Part shown: piece by piece, positions 1-11,075 of the stretch | Numbering within the stretch: the first letter of the stretch is position 1 | Layout of the letters: each line of letters opens with the position of its first letter | Origin: Sclerodactyla briareus | Taxonomy: Eukaryota > Echinodermata > Holothuroidea > Dendrochirotida > Sclerodactylidae | Direction: 5' to 3' | NCBI GenBank assembly: GCA_026419785.1 | Contig: JAODTK010001710.1 | Coordinates: forward strand, 1-64,000 | DNA: 64,000 nt | The notes under the pieces: model-generated | Database searches by the model: none | What the model was told of the DNA's origin: nothing | Seen by the model: only the letters and a program-made list of their open reading frames with translations | Translations under genes and position numbers: made by a program

Positions 1-880
1 TGATAGGGCTTGGAGAGTCCGCTAAGAGGGTAAGAGCACCCGCTTCTGCTCAGCAGCGGATTAATGAAAACCGACAAGACATCGGCATACCTCAAGTCCT
101 TCACTGCGCGTCACCTATAGTAGCAACCGGCAAACCAAAAGTCTAGCATGCCATTCCTTCATATGGCATAAGTTTGTTAGAGAGAGAAAGAAGAGGATTG
201 GGGATACGGGCAGCCTGTCTACATCCAAACAGGAGTGGTGGGGCCTCTGTTGTCTCGTTCTTTCCATTGTAGGACGCCCTCAGGACCTTCATGATAAAGA
301 TCCTGTGAGGTCTGATGAGTCCTCATCCACCCCCATCTGATCCAGCTCTCATAAGACAGGGCAGGATTTACACTATAGATTTCTTGTAACCACAAAAATA
401 AGATGGAGTGGTGTTCATGTGTGTGGGCTCTGTAGTAGGCAGAAGTGATAGTATAAGAGCGAAGATAGCTCTGTGGTTGACTTCCCGGAGCGGAAGCCAA
501 ACTGCACCTCCTAACATCTTAAGGTGAGTCTGGAGGGCGGGAACTGCATGATGTTGAGCTACTACTTTGCTGGCAGGACTGGATGAGAGACCAATGTGCG
601 ATAGTTCTCACAGACTCCTCGGTCGTTCTTCTTATGGAGTGGGATGAAGGTGAAAGATGCATCGCTGAAGGACAGATGCCTGTGTGCCGCACAGCATGTG
701 AATGGTGCCTGAGAATAGTGTTGATCGGTTTTTGCAGCAATCTTGATGCATTCAACCAGAAACGTTGTCAGGCCCAGGAGCTTTGTTGTCGGCGGACTTT
801 GATGGATTGGCTATCTCTACCTCCCCCAGTGTTGGGAGGACATCATCAGAAATATTTGAAGTAGTAAATTGAAAAGCACG
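1..880 (-). mobile_element. LINE reverse-transcriptase fragment, cut by window edge
   Basis: Read on the minus strand in alternating frames, this stretch gives an ordered series of RT landmarks of a non-LTR retrotransposon. KSADNKAPGPDNVSG lies near 770-810, KKNDRGVCENYRTL near 610-640, QFGFRSGKSTTEL near 455-505, a GLIR..Q-type helix and a VRQG-like block near 200-320, and the palm motif YAD at 81-96. The order from high to low coordinate is the normal fingers-to-palm order. No single frame stays open for more than ~90 codons and each landmark needs a frame change, so it is a dead copy or carries assembly indels. The element continues past coordinate 1. The wording of the motifs recalls the RTE/BovB-like group (KKGD..C.NYRTISL), but the clade is an inference. 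RT copies RNA into DNA at the nicked target site. Nothing here suggests a host gene. Confidence 0.72.
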
Positions 881-1984
881 GGAGCATATTCTGCAAACGG
901 GTGCCTCTTTTTTTCAGTGACACTTCTCACGGGGAGTTGCCGTTTGCATCCTTGAAGTTCACATTTGGAGCATTGATCAGCAGTTTCGTTGGTTTGACGG
1001 AGATGCTTCGGCTTCAGTGAGGTTCCTTGGCAGAATTCTTTCTTCTGATAAGTCGATGGATCAGGCTGAGATAGGTTGTGTGAAAGAAGAAACTCCTGGG
1101 AACCACAGGTGTTGTGCCGGATCGTGAATGATGGTTAGCTATGCGTCAAGAGAAGGGTCCGTAGTGTTAGCTAGGTCTTCTTTCACACTGTTGCGAATTG
1201 GTACCTCTGCACGCGCACTCAGCATTGTGGATGTTTAATATATCTGCGTCGGGATGTGCAGGAGAAAAGAACCTTCGATTGAGGTTGAACAGTACCAGCC
1301 TGTGGTCAGTTTCAAACTTGCAGCTAAAAGACCCGCAATGGGTTGGTAAGGGGTTTGCGGTGATTGTATTATGTAACAATAATAAAAAAGCAAAACAAAA
1401 AAGGATGTTCTGTATTTACCCTAGTACAATTTTATTCACAAAACGTGCAAAATGGATCTTTGCTACGGAACACAAAAGGAACGTCACCTCACTGAAGTTG
1501 ACAGTACAAGTTAAGGTCCCTAGCTACAATATTAATTCTGGATTGTATATCAAACAATATATTAGAGTACAGGAATGGCTGGCTTCTTGCATCATAACTA
1601 GCAGTTTTAATATGCATGGAATTACTAATAATGCAGTTTGAATTTGAAGTGTTACACGCAGAATGTAAGCACTTTGCCATCATTACAGCTTCTGCATGGT
1701 TATCAAGGTGAAACGGTTGCCAACTTATTACCTATTATCTTTTTTTACATGTTGGCGGCCTTTTCCAGGCCAGCAGTTAAAATGACATATCACTGTTTGA
1801 AATTGAAGTTTTCACAAGCAGAACAAGGCGACCCGCCCCCAGTGTCTACTCCTGGTTGCTCGGTCGGAGTCATTAAAAGCATTCATGTGGCGCTCAAAGA
1901 TTTCGGTATCAGCCATTACAGAAACCGCCTAAAATCAGTGACCAATTCAAATTCGAAAGGAATGATTATTGACAATGTCTACTA
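881..1984. other. No recognised gene
   Basis: This stretch may include further degenerate 5' LINE sequence up to about 1190 on the minus strand, since it is rich in Lys/Arg codons when translated there. I could not identify an endonuclease domain. The longest plus-strand frame (1198-1641, 147 codons) has no motif I recognise and no coding-like neighbours. Confidence 0.4.
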
Positions 1985-2400
1985 AGGGACTAAGTCAAAG
2001 TTTTGGGGAAAGGGACTAAATTGTCTGAATTATTGCAATTTAGGCAATTTACACAAGTTTCACGAAAATCTGGAAAACTTTAAAATAACGCTGAATATGC
2101 AAAGTAGACACGTTTAATGACCTCCAGTGACCTGAATCCATGTAAAAATTTGGAACTAAAAATAAACCATATGCACCAGGTTTCATGAAAATCCAAGTAA
2201 TTTCGCAAAAAAATTATGCAAATAGGTACGTTGTATGGCCGCCATTGACCCCCAGAATCTTTGTTTAAGAGTTAGGACGTGGAGGTAGACCATATTCACG
2301 GAATTTTCGTGGGAAAATCGACAAAACCTCTGGAAATTCGCTGAATATGCAAATTAGAAGACTAATGACCATAGTTTAGCTGACAATCTAATCAGTTCAA
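1985..2400 (+). repeat. ~122 bp tandem units of a TGACC/TATGCAAAT repeat family
   Basis: A motif of the form CACNAGTTTCACGAAAATC recurs at about 2045, 2167 and 2289, a spacing of 122 bp. Each unit also carries TGACC-type blocks and ATATGCAAATTAG. The same motif recurs at 49543-50106 with ~146 bp spacing, so this is an interspersed family and not a local duplication. Divergence between units is high. Confidence 0.6.
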
Positions 2401-2639
2401 TCTACTCATATCCCGCATCTATGTCCAAACCAAGTCACCATAGCACCTACGGGGGGATTCATCCGTAATCTTGCCAACGAGCTAAACAATAAATTACAAA
2501 AAAAATAGGCTAATTTCCTTACTTGATTAGTGACAAAATCTAAACCAGATCGCATTCACCCCGATGCTACCCTGGAAATTTGTCGCAAATGCACTTACCG
2601 TTTGAGATATGTCCTGCTAACGAGAAAGTGTGAACAACA

Positions 2640-2706
2640 AATACACACACACCACACACACAAAAGCACACACAACACACAAACACACCACACACGCCAT
2701 AGTACC
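2640..2706. repeat. CA-rich microsatellite
   Basis: Imperfect CACACA tract with interspersed A residues. It may be the microsatellite end of the preceding TGACC-type repeat, because such tracts follow several other repeat arrays in this window. No hairpin was recognised after it. Confidence 0.6.
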
Positions 2707-4129
2707 ACTAAAGTCTACTCTTGAATTCATTCAGGCGAGACAATAAAAGCATTTACCATGACAGCTTCTGTCGGTTCAAACAAATTTGTTTGTCTTCGTG
2801 CGAACAGGTTGCCGACTTATTAAAACTATAGTTTTAAAAGTTGGCCTGATGTGGTTTGTAAAATTTTGACTAGCGTTCTGCATGGGCCGGCATATTTTCA
2901 TGCATGCACTCTCTGATGAAAAAGTTCTTCCTGATAGAAATAAGCATTTGCATGACATCTTCTGCCTGGCGTTAATTAAAACAGGATTGCTGTAATCAAT
3001 AGCTGAAACAGGTTGTCAATAGTGCAACGGAATGGTGACAAACTTACAACTGTGCCGAACATATCCCATGGACTCTCGTCTGAGCAACAGTTAAAATATG
3101 CAATAGGCTACTAAAGTTCCATCAGCATTTGAAATTTTCGAGAAAAATCAGCATCAATGAAATTGAGAACGAATGCCTTTGTTCCGTTTGTTCGATGGTG
3201 CTCATCTACAAGAAAGGAATGATGGTTTCAGTCGAAACCAGTCCGTGCATTCTCAAAAATGCCGGCCGCCGTACCAATGTATCTGTTTCGTCACGGGATC
3301 TATTCCATAATTAACGAATTTTACCAAATACTATTGTTTCAACAACAACAACAGTAAATCATCGAAGTTCCTATATCAGTCATTACGTTTATTACACAGT
3401 ATGGGGATAGCTTCGTGACTGAAAGGTTACATGACATGAAGGCTGAATGAGCTTTAAATTTGCGTAAAACTGTGTAAATATCGGATATTGCATATTGTAC
3501 CACATGCATTCCCACCTCCACCTGGGACCATCACTCAACGTCCCTCATACACAAGTGATTGCCCAAAGACTGGAATGGTGGTAGACAAGTGGGCACAGTG
3601 CAGCAGGCCTAATTCATAACCAACCCAAGTGAAAGTGACGTGATGCCACCAACACTGCGGACCAAAATGTTTTTTTTAAGAAATGAGCAGAGACAAGGAA
3701 ATAACCTGGATCTCTTGCATTGAAACCTCACCCCAGTCATTACACCACTACCACACTAAAAAATCAAAATACGAAGTAAAACTGGGCCTTCATCCATATC
3801 GACATCTCAGCGGCTGTAACAAAAACATGGGATGCTTTTTTTTCGCTGATAGATCTCTGTTAGTTTTCCAAATACGAAATTGCATACTTTTGGAGGCAAC
3901 CATCAGAAGCAAATACCACTTTGGTTTTCTAGGAACAATATTACCACCTTTCTGCATGATGGATGCTGTGTTTCGCAGCCAAACACTGCTCAGACATCAC
4001 GACCCGGCATGTCAGATTATTATTCAATAAGTCAGCTGCTTAAAATAATTGCTGAAAAACTCCGACACAGAGGATAACTTTTGCTGCTGTTCTGTGTACG
4101 TACGTACACAGCGCATTGCTTGCATGTGC
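2707..4129. other. No recognised gene
   Basis: AT-rich sequence. A 115-codon plus-strand frame (3683-4030) matches nothing I recognise. A 16-bp perfect palindrome built on TACGTACGTA lies near 4096-4111. No RNA gene was seen. Confidence 0.4.
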
Positions 4130-5800
4130 TTTGGATCGTCATTTAGTGAGGTGAGTCCAGGAAGGACAAACTCCTCATGAACGACCCTGAAACCACAACC
4201 TCGAAAAATTCCAACGAGCCCAGAAACATAATTCGCCCACGATTTTCGAAGAATAAAAATTTCAAGGCTTCTTGAAAGCATTCACACTACTAGACATACA
4301 CAGTTTCCGGAAGGATATCACTCGTTGATACCTCTGTGAAAGAAGTGTTTTCCGAAGACCAATCTACGCGAGTTCCTCGAAGCTTGAGGTGGTGCCCACG
4401 AGTAGTAGTCACATGGAAAACTTAAAGAATCCTCGACGCCAAACCATCAATTTATGGACGATTTTGAAGACCTGGATCAAATCACGCCGAACACGCCTCA
4501 GCTCCATTGAAGTTGCCCAAGAGCCTGAGTCTTTCCTCGTACGGGAAATCTCTCACGGCTACTAATTATGTAGTAGCCCTCCTCGAACTTTTCAACAACT
4601 TATTTTTCACGAAATAAGGGTTCCACACTTAGACTGAATATCGAGGTGAGGTCTAATAGTTGCTTGAAAGAGTTTGAGAACTATATCCTCATCCAGAAGT
4701 GAAATGCCGCTTACAGACCAAGAATCCAATTGCCTTTCCTTGCAGACTTCCAGCACATGCTTAGAGTTTCAACGAAGCTTCGAAGCACACACCAAGATCA
4801 TTTTTCCCGAGTCCACCACCTGAATATCCTGCCAGTCGCAAAACTGAAGAGGCATTATATTTTGGAAACCACATGCATACTTTACACTCCCCAGCGTTGA
4901 AAAACATCTGCCAATCAGAAGACCACTTGAGAATTCAGGTCAGATCATTCCAAAGTTTACTCGGATTGCACTGAATTAACAAGATCGTTAATATAAATCA
5001 AACAGTAGGGGTCCGAGAACCGATCGCTGTGGAACGCCACCAGTGACCTTCTGCCAAGGAGAAGCACAACCGTTAATAACAACCCGATGTTCCTGTCATG
5101 AAACCACCCTCGAATCCACCTGAGGACATTCCCGTCAAACCAAAACTCTCAAAATTTGAGCAAGAGACGTTATGGGGAACTTTATCTAAGGCTTTCTGAA
5201 AGTCCAAAAAAAATAATATCAGCAGCGTTGCCTCGGTCCAACAGCATTAGTAAAATCTTCCATGAATTGTAAAAGTAGACAAAACCACGAACGACCTTTT
5301 CTGAACCATGCTGAGTTGCAGACTCAGTACTTCCATCGAAATGGTTAACCATATGATCCCGAACTATCGATTCCATCACCTTTAAAAGCGATACTAGTGA
5401 GCTGACAGCCTTGTAATGGCAGAAAGAGATTCGGTTACCCTTCTTGAAAAGGGACAAACATTCGCCTACTCAATCATCAGGAAAAATACTTCTCCAGAGT
5501 TTTCTTGAAAATTCAGCTAACGGAGTACAGGGATAGTCTGCAAAAAGATAGCAAAGGAGGGGTGACTGCATCCGGGCCAGGAGATTTACCATGCTTGAGA
5601 CTCTGAAGTTTGGTTTTGCCTGAAACCGGTGTACAAAACAATATCACCAACGCTTCCTGGTGGTTCACCAACAACGAGATCATTGAAATTTTCCAGTTCT
5701 TCTGCGTGAAGACTGAGGAAAAATAATTATTGCGAATATCTGACAACATGTCCGGACTTTCACTAACAGTTTACACCGTATCAGGAGCCAACAATGGACC
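4130..5800 (-). mobile_element. CR1-like LINE fragment, copy 1
   Basis: On the minus strand the RT domain starts near 5750 with NNYFSSVFT, followed by LKHGKSPGPDAVTPPLL (~5560-5610). A second frame (5457-5182) reads LFKKGNRISFCHYKAV, then KVMESIVRDHMVNHFD, then a QHG block and NAADIIFFGLS, which corresponds to the A(V)DIIF.DF palm motif. The 3' part (4140-4900) is homologous to 18290-19000: both carry the same coding tail upstream of a TTTAGT-rich end. The copy is 5' truncated, and no endonuclease part was seen beyond 5800. Several frame changes and stops make it non-functional. The clade (CR1-like) is inferred from the NNYFSSVFT/GKSPGPD block and the KKG.. fingers. Confidence 0.78.
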
Positions 5801-6049
5801 AATGCCACCTTTAACTAATTTCGATTTGGTGGCAGAGTGACAATTTTACGAAACAGCTGTGCTTCTGCCCGTTGTAGGGCGTAGCCTATTCTCTGAAGGT
5901 GAGGTTGACGTATTGCAAATCGATAGGCTAGGATATTTTATTCATTACACGCTAGGCACGTAGCCTCCTAGCTCATGTGTAATTGGGCTTCGGTCTTTTA
6001 AAATCATTTGAGTTCGAGTGGCATAATGAGTAATATCTAATTATAGCAA
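5801..6049. other. Spacer between LINE and DIRS element
   Basis: Short non-coding stretch without a recognised motif. It may contain the left terminal region of the DIRS element, but I could not identify an inverted terminal repeat. Confidence 0.35.
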
Positions 6050-6322
6050 CACACTTGTCTCCGGACGATTAATGGAGGTGCTCATTTCGGAGTTGGCCTC
6101 CGGCTATTCTCCCCTACTTTGGGACTTAGTTAGCCCACCAGGTCCTGCCTCCAGCCTTTTTTGTGGGCAAAAAAGGATAGTCCCAGTTATTGGCCCTCCA
6201 GGTTTTGAAACAATTCGTGGCAGTGATTTTATGGCCTCCGAAGTTCAATCAAAGACTAAAGTCACTGAAGCTCCGGCCATTACAGGACCTAACATGTAGT
6301 ATCGTTATAAAGCTCAAAGTAG

Positions 6323-7360
6323 TTGTTGGTAATTGCAACATTCACATTTTCCAGTTGCATACATATGACTCAATCATTGACTCCTATGAAAATGTGGAGT
6401 CGATATACAGAGGCAACGGCAGCGGCTGCTACAGAAATTCGGCTGATAGTGATAAAGTGGTTTCAGGCCCTTCGGCTCGGAAGACCTAAAGACAGCAATC
6501 CAGGCCATGAAATGGCAACTACAAAATCTCGAATCGAAGGTTGGGCTGCAAACGAACTGCGGCCTGCACAAGGGTGGTTGAGTGAGGAGACTGATCATCT
6601 AGATCAACAAATAAGTGACTTACTAAAAACCCCAGAGTGACACAGAGACTGGCTCTGTGTTGTCAGTCGAGTTTAATAAAGCTGATGTCGTGCTTAATAG
6701 TGTAATCGCCGACCTGATAAGGATAACTATGTTGGGGCTCCAGTTACCGGAAAACCTAGCAAACTTAGTGCAGGGATTATGCTCAGAAGGGCTTGTTGAA
6801 GCCGAAATGAAAGAAAAACTGGCCGTGTATTTCCGTCCGTCGAACGTTCAACTCCTTGAGACAAACAAACGTTAACAAGATTGTCTTTTTTGCATCTGCA
6901 ACTTCATACAAGGACTAATGATATTGGATTGCAGAAGCTACAACTCTACAACATAAAGGGCATGATCGGACCTCACTATCTCCTGAATGACGTTGTCAAC
7001 TCTCAAACCCTGGAGAAACCATCACTAGTGACAAAGGTAACGGACGCATTGGCTTTTCTTACAGCGGCGAATAAAAGCCTGAATTTGTTCCGCAGAGAAC
7101 TCATTAGGCCTGAGTTGAAGCGCGAGTTCCAGGGGCTATGTGCAAAATCAGTGCCCATAACAGGGGAGTTGTTTTGTTTGGGGACAATGTTTCGCAAACT
7201 GTGACAGAGCTGTCAGACGCACAGAAAGTCAGTAGGCAGTGTCTTCAATCGAGCGTTTTGAGCATTAGACCCGTTAGAAGAGGTGGTCCTCTATCGTGGA
7301 CGCGGACGTGGACGTGGTTTTGCGAGATTCCGGCCTTACGGGCAGCGACCTTTTTTTAGC
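6323..7360 (+). pseudogene. DIRS gag-like ORF remnant
   Basis: Translated pieces include a DLLKTPE-like stretch (~6610-6640), SVEFNKADVVLNSVIADLIR (~6660-6720), LQKLQLYNIKG (~6930-6960), VTDALAFLTAANKSLNLFRRELIRPELKREFQGLCAKS (~7035-7150, given here only as the landmark order DALAFL, RR.LIRPELK, LC) and a LFGDNVSQTVTEL block (~7170-7210). An arginine/glycine tract RGRGRGRGF with RFRPYGQRPFF follows to 7355. The DALA..A/RR..IKP/LC/LFGD signature and RG-rich tail are typical of the nucleic-acid-binding gag of DIRS elements. At least three frame changes are needed. The reading ends where the inserted repeat begins, with its hairpin at 7358. The start codon is uncertain; in-frame similarity may begin as early as ~6070. 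Confidence 0.72.
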
Positions 7361-7376
7361 TGCGGGGTAAGCAGCT
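7358..7376. other. Terminal hairpin of inserted element
   Basis: Perfect inverted repeat AGCTGC ... GCAGCT with a 7-nt loop, immediately after the T run that ends the gag reading. Its position at the element edge resembles a Helitron-type 3' hairpin, but no CTRR end was confirmed. Confidence 0.55.
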
Positions 7377-7407
7377 CTTAAAAAAGTCATCCTGTCTCTC
7401 CGTCCGT

Positions 7408-7482
7408 CGTTCGTTCGTTCGTTCGTTCGTTCGTTCGTTCGTTCGTTCGTTCGTTAGTTCATTCGTTCGTTCTTTCTGTTCG
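7408..7482. repeat. (TTCG)n microsatellite
   Basis: About 17 near-perfect TTCG units. Related CGTCCGTTCG tracts occur in the other copies of this repeat element at 15440-15475 (as CGAA), 41254-41275 and 56693-56715. Confidence 0.85.
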
Positions 7483-8399
7483 TCACGTTCATTCCTAACT
7501 TCTGAACCGCACATCGATCAGGGTTGAACTTGGTGGGTGGATGAAGCATGCCACTGGCTAGGCTGAGTTACATTCTTGTTTGCATAGTGCGATGAAATTT
7601 TAATTAAATGCAATTAATTACGCCAATAAGTCTTTCATCGAATTCTGATGAAAAGTACATGCAATAATGTTGAAACGTGGGGTGGATGAAGCATGCCACT
7701 GGATAGGCTGGAGTTACATTAATTGTTTTCGGCATAGTGTGATTAGATTTCAATCAAATCCAATTAATTACCCCAATTTCCAACTCCCATTGAGCTAGCT
7801 CCTGTGACAGTGTGAGAGAGGTTTGTTTACATTACTTCATCCCTCTGCGGACCAGTGTTGACCTTATATGTCAGAAGGGTCCGGTATGCCAGCCTAGTTG
7901 ACAATAAAACCTATTGTCCAGGGGGAAATGATTTTTCTCTCAACACTCGCTCTAGACCCAGAAAGAGAGTTGTTTTCACATCGTGAGTTCTGTTGGGTGG
8001 GCTATATGTAGTAATATACACAGGCCTAGGAATGATTTAGTGACGTAACTTGATGCAAGTATTAGGCCAATGTGGTAGACATGTTCCAAGCCATTCCAAG
8101 ATTGTGACAGATGTCAGTAAAGTCAATAAATGTGAACCTCAAAACAATAAATGAGGATTGGTGAAGAACATGCAGTGTATTCGCCACAGGAATTTTGCCG
8201 TCGGCAGATATCAAGACGTTTCGACGCTTGTTCTATTAAGAGGAGTGTCACGACGGCCTCCATACAACAAGAAGAACAGCATAAACCAGTAATGAAAGGT
8301 GAGGTATGTCATGTTTCCGTTATAAAATCTTTTGGAGCCATGGGTGGCCGAATAATTTTTTTTATACCATTAGGAAAAAATACTACAGGATAATTTTCA

Positions 8400-10110
8400 T
8401 TTTACAAAAGTTGCTGGCTATAATATTGAATTTACAGACTGCGATGTGCCTGTTAACAATACTATGTGTAGTAAAGTCAACAGCTCGAAAATAGAACAAG
8501 ACTTAATCGATAAAGAAATTGTGAAGCTTGTAGACAAAACTTTTTTTAGAGCATGTTGGTCTACTGAGGGGGGTACGTATCTCCTATTTTTCTTCGCCCC
8601 AAAAAAGATGGTACTTACGCGAATGCTTTTAAAATTTGAAAAATTTATTCCTAGGTACAGTACATCAATTTCAGGAATGGATAGCCTACAGGAGGCTGCG
8701 GTTATGAACAGAAGGTTCTACAATGGCGCCATATATTTTAACGGATGCCCACTACTCAGTTCCTATTGCTCTATCCATCGGAATTTTGAAACTCAGATTG
8801 GAAAGAAAATTTATTCATTTACATGTGTTACCAAATGTTTTGGCATCAGCACCCGGGATTTTTACTAAGCTGCCCAAACCAGTTTGCTGTTTAACGCTGT
8901 TAGGGTCTTCCTCGCTTGGGCACATTGCTACTCATTTTTTTTCCAACATAGAACCTTATCAAGGGTGTGTAATACTATCGAGAGGTGTGACCCTCTTTCA
9001 AAGCTGGTTTTCGTTGTGTCACCAAAAAACGTCTGTTGCAAACACCACCCAAACGCTTTGGTTTCTTGGGTTCCTTCTCGATTCAAAGAATATGACAGTA
9101 CGCCTAACAGGAGAAAAGTATTTCCGGTTTGTACAGGAATTGCGTAAATTCCGAGTTCGGAAAGTTGTCCAACAATTCGGGAACTAGCTCGCTTATTGTC
9201 GGAATGTTTCTTTGGTTCGCCATGTGTTCAATTTGTAAACTTTTTATCGTTGTCTTGAGGTTGTTTCGATAGTGATGTTGACGTTTCTGAAAATGCAGTC
9301 ACTGATATGGTGGATATCAATCTACTCTATTCATACATGCCTATCAATATTAAAGCACATGATTTTCTATGTATACTGGATGCTTCACAAAAAGGCTGGG
9401 GGGGGGGCATTTTGTGAAACAGTCGATGCTAAATCGGCTGGTGGATGGTCTTCCAGTGAAGTTTCAATTCCCCACAATATTTGGAGCAAATGGCCAATTT
9501 ACTGGGCCTCCAGACGTTATGTTCAAGGTTCCGAAATAAACACATTCGGGTGAAGTAATAACTCCACAGCATTATCGTATATCAAGCTATGTGGTAGCAC
9601 TCTTCTGAGTGGGCACAAGTGACAAAACTTATATGGCTTGGTGTATGGAGAGATGAGTCTGGCTCTCCTGCAGTTGTTTCTCCGGTAGAAGCGATACACA
9701 GCTGATACTTTATCACGAAATTTAACAAATACAGCGTGGATTGTTGAATCCAACATTTTCCTCCCCAATTACACATATTGGGGATTACCAAACTTGACTG
9801 TTTGCTACAAGTTCTAATAAACAACTTCTAACCTTTGTTTCTCGGAAGCAAGATGACACTTACAGTGTCCTCTTTTATGCGTTTCCTCCTTTCAGCATGT
9901 TCGGAGGTCGTGCCGCCCAGAAAATTCGCCAGGATCAAGCAAGGGGGCTCCTATATTTCCGACTGGCCGACACAAGTCTGGTGTCTCTTAACTTCTGGAC
10001 TGACCCTGCATATGCCAAAGTCCTGCCACAGCAAGACCCTAATCACACTCCGGGAAGCAAACGAGTTCATCTGAAGGCCCAAAGCCCCAGGCTTGTGGCT
10101 TGCCTCTTGA
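8400..10110 (+). pseudogene. DIRS reverse transcriptase/RNase H remnant
   Basis: Order of landmarks on the plus strand: VAGYNIEFTDCDVP (~8410-8450), KIEQDLIDKEIVKLVDK (~8490-8540), FFAPKK (~8595-8615), a HFKM..LQEA-like piece (~8660-8700), DAHYSVPIALS (8745-8780), LPNVLASAPGIFTKLPKPVCC (8830-8890, DIRS RT core), LWFLGFLLDSKNMTVRLTGEKYF (9055-9125 in pieces), then RNase H with LDASQKGWGGAFCE (9375-9420), an ST-ALSYI piece (~9550-9590) and LVACLL near 10090. KIRQDQARGLL and WPTQVW (9910-9990) are the conserved C-terminal block of DIRS pol. Together these identify an RT that copies RNA and an RNase H of the DIRS group. The YIDD catalytic box is not intact, and frames change repeatedly. Confidence 0.8.
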
Positions 10111-10169
10111 TCCGGAAACCCTACACAGAACGTTTTCGTGTCAAACAACAGATATTATACTCCCCTCAT

Positions 10170-11075
10170 TGCGTAGAGCCCCAGAAACTTCTTACCCAGC
10201 GACGGATGGGCCGCCTTTTGCGATCCAAAGGATTTTGCTCGTTTTCCCCTTTTGTAGAATGTTCTAGAAGTCCTAACAGCCCTGGTTAAGCCGTTTAGGG
10301 TATAATGCTTTGAACTCGGCTCGTATGCTATTTCAGCCCTAGTTTCGTACAATGAGAGGCTGACAATAGTATCACATCCTCTTGGTATCTCGCTTTAAGA
10401 GGGGGTCTTTGAGCTTCGATCGCCACAAACTCATATGCCATATTGGACGTATCCGTTGTACGTGGTCACTTACGTACTACATCCGTCCATATGTGGCCTT
10501 GAGGGACCTCACTGCATTTAACTTATGGCTTATAGCACCTGGTTTTCAGCAAAATGGATGCAACTATCTCCATGCTCTTGAATTTGCGATTTCCACCAGC
10601 ACAACAGATACGCTTCATGAACCTTTTGTATCGAAGATAGTGGCAACCGTGACCTGGTGTACGAATGAGGCCAGTATAGGGAAGGCGTGGAAAAGAGAAC
10701 CTTGAAACATCCACCCACTGGCAGAAAGCAACTCAAGTTATGTTGGAAGATTTTTCTCACGATGAACGTTTGAGTGTATTTCATGTTAAAAGGGGTATTT
10801 AGATTTCCAGCAGACTGCGGAAGCGAGCATGTATTATTTATCAGTGATGTTAAACCCAGCAAGGGTGCTAAGAGTCCCTTAGCAAGATGGACTAAGGAAG
10901 TAACTGGGCAGCTGCCGTATAGTGATATTAGTTTCTATAAAGCTCACAGCACTCGAGAGCTGCTGTTTCGCTGCATCAAGCAATAGTTTACCAGAGATAC
11001 TATACTTGGGATGTGGCTGGAGTTCGGAAAAACCAGAAACCAAAAGGCTTAGTGTTCCTTGACTGTTTCTGTCAA
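10170..11075 (+). pseudogene. DIRS tyrosine recombinase remnant
   Basis: After the pol C-terminus, the plus strand reads GLGYNALNSAR and a HPLVSRF.RG block (near 10300-10400), then WDVSVV and LTLHLTYGLIAL-like pieces (~10440-10550), and finally LFISDVKPSKG (10830-10865), ARWTKEVTGQ (10885-10915) and YKAHSTRELL (10935-10965). The last carries the H-x-x-R catalytic signature of tyrosine recombinases. A LPEIL/WSSEKT-like tail follows to ~11070. This enzyme would integrate the circular cDNA. Multiple stops and frame changes show that it is inactive. The catalytic tyrosine could not be placed with certainty. Confidence 0.72.

Larger units (their letters stand above)
7358..8245 (-). mobile_element. 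Inserted repeat element: ~145 bp units, CGAA microsatellite, hairpin
   Basis: This segment separates DIRS gag from DIRS RT. It starts with a perfect 6-bp-stem hairpin AGCTGC/GGGGTAA/GCAGCT (7358-7376), then a (TTCG)n tract (7408-7482), then TTCGTCACGTTCATTC, then two tandem units whose core GTGGATGAAGCATGCCACTGG starts near 7537 and 7682 (145 bp apart). It ends in a block (8010-8245) that is repeated at 57120-57300. The same module order recurs at 56690-57300, and an inverted partial copy lies at 15380-15515. I give it minus orientation so that it runs repeats, microsatellite, hairpin, as the other families here do. No transposase is encoded. Insertion into DIRS is inferred from the uninterrupted homology on both sides. 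Confidence 0.7.

Noticed and set aside
1198-1641. 147-codon plus frame
   Set aside because: No motif, no splice or start context; it crosses compositionally mixed sequence next to a decayed LINE.
5980-6030. GAGTTCGAGTGGC as a possible tRNA B box
   Set aside because: No A box at the right distance and no cloverleaf could be formed.
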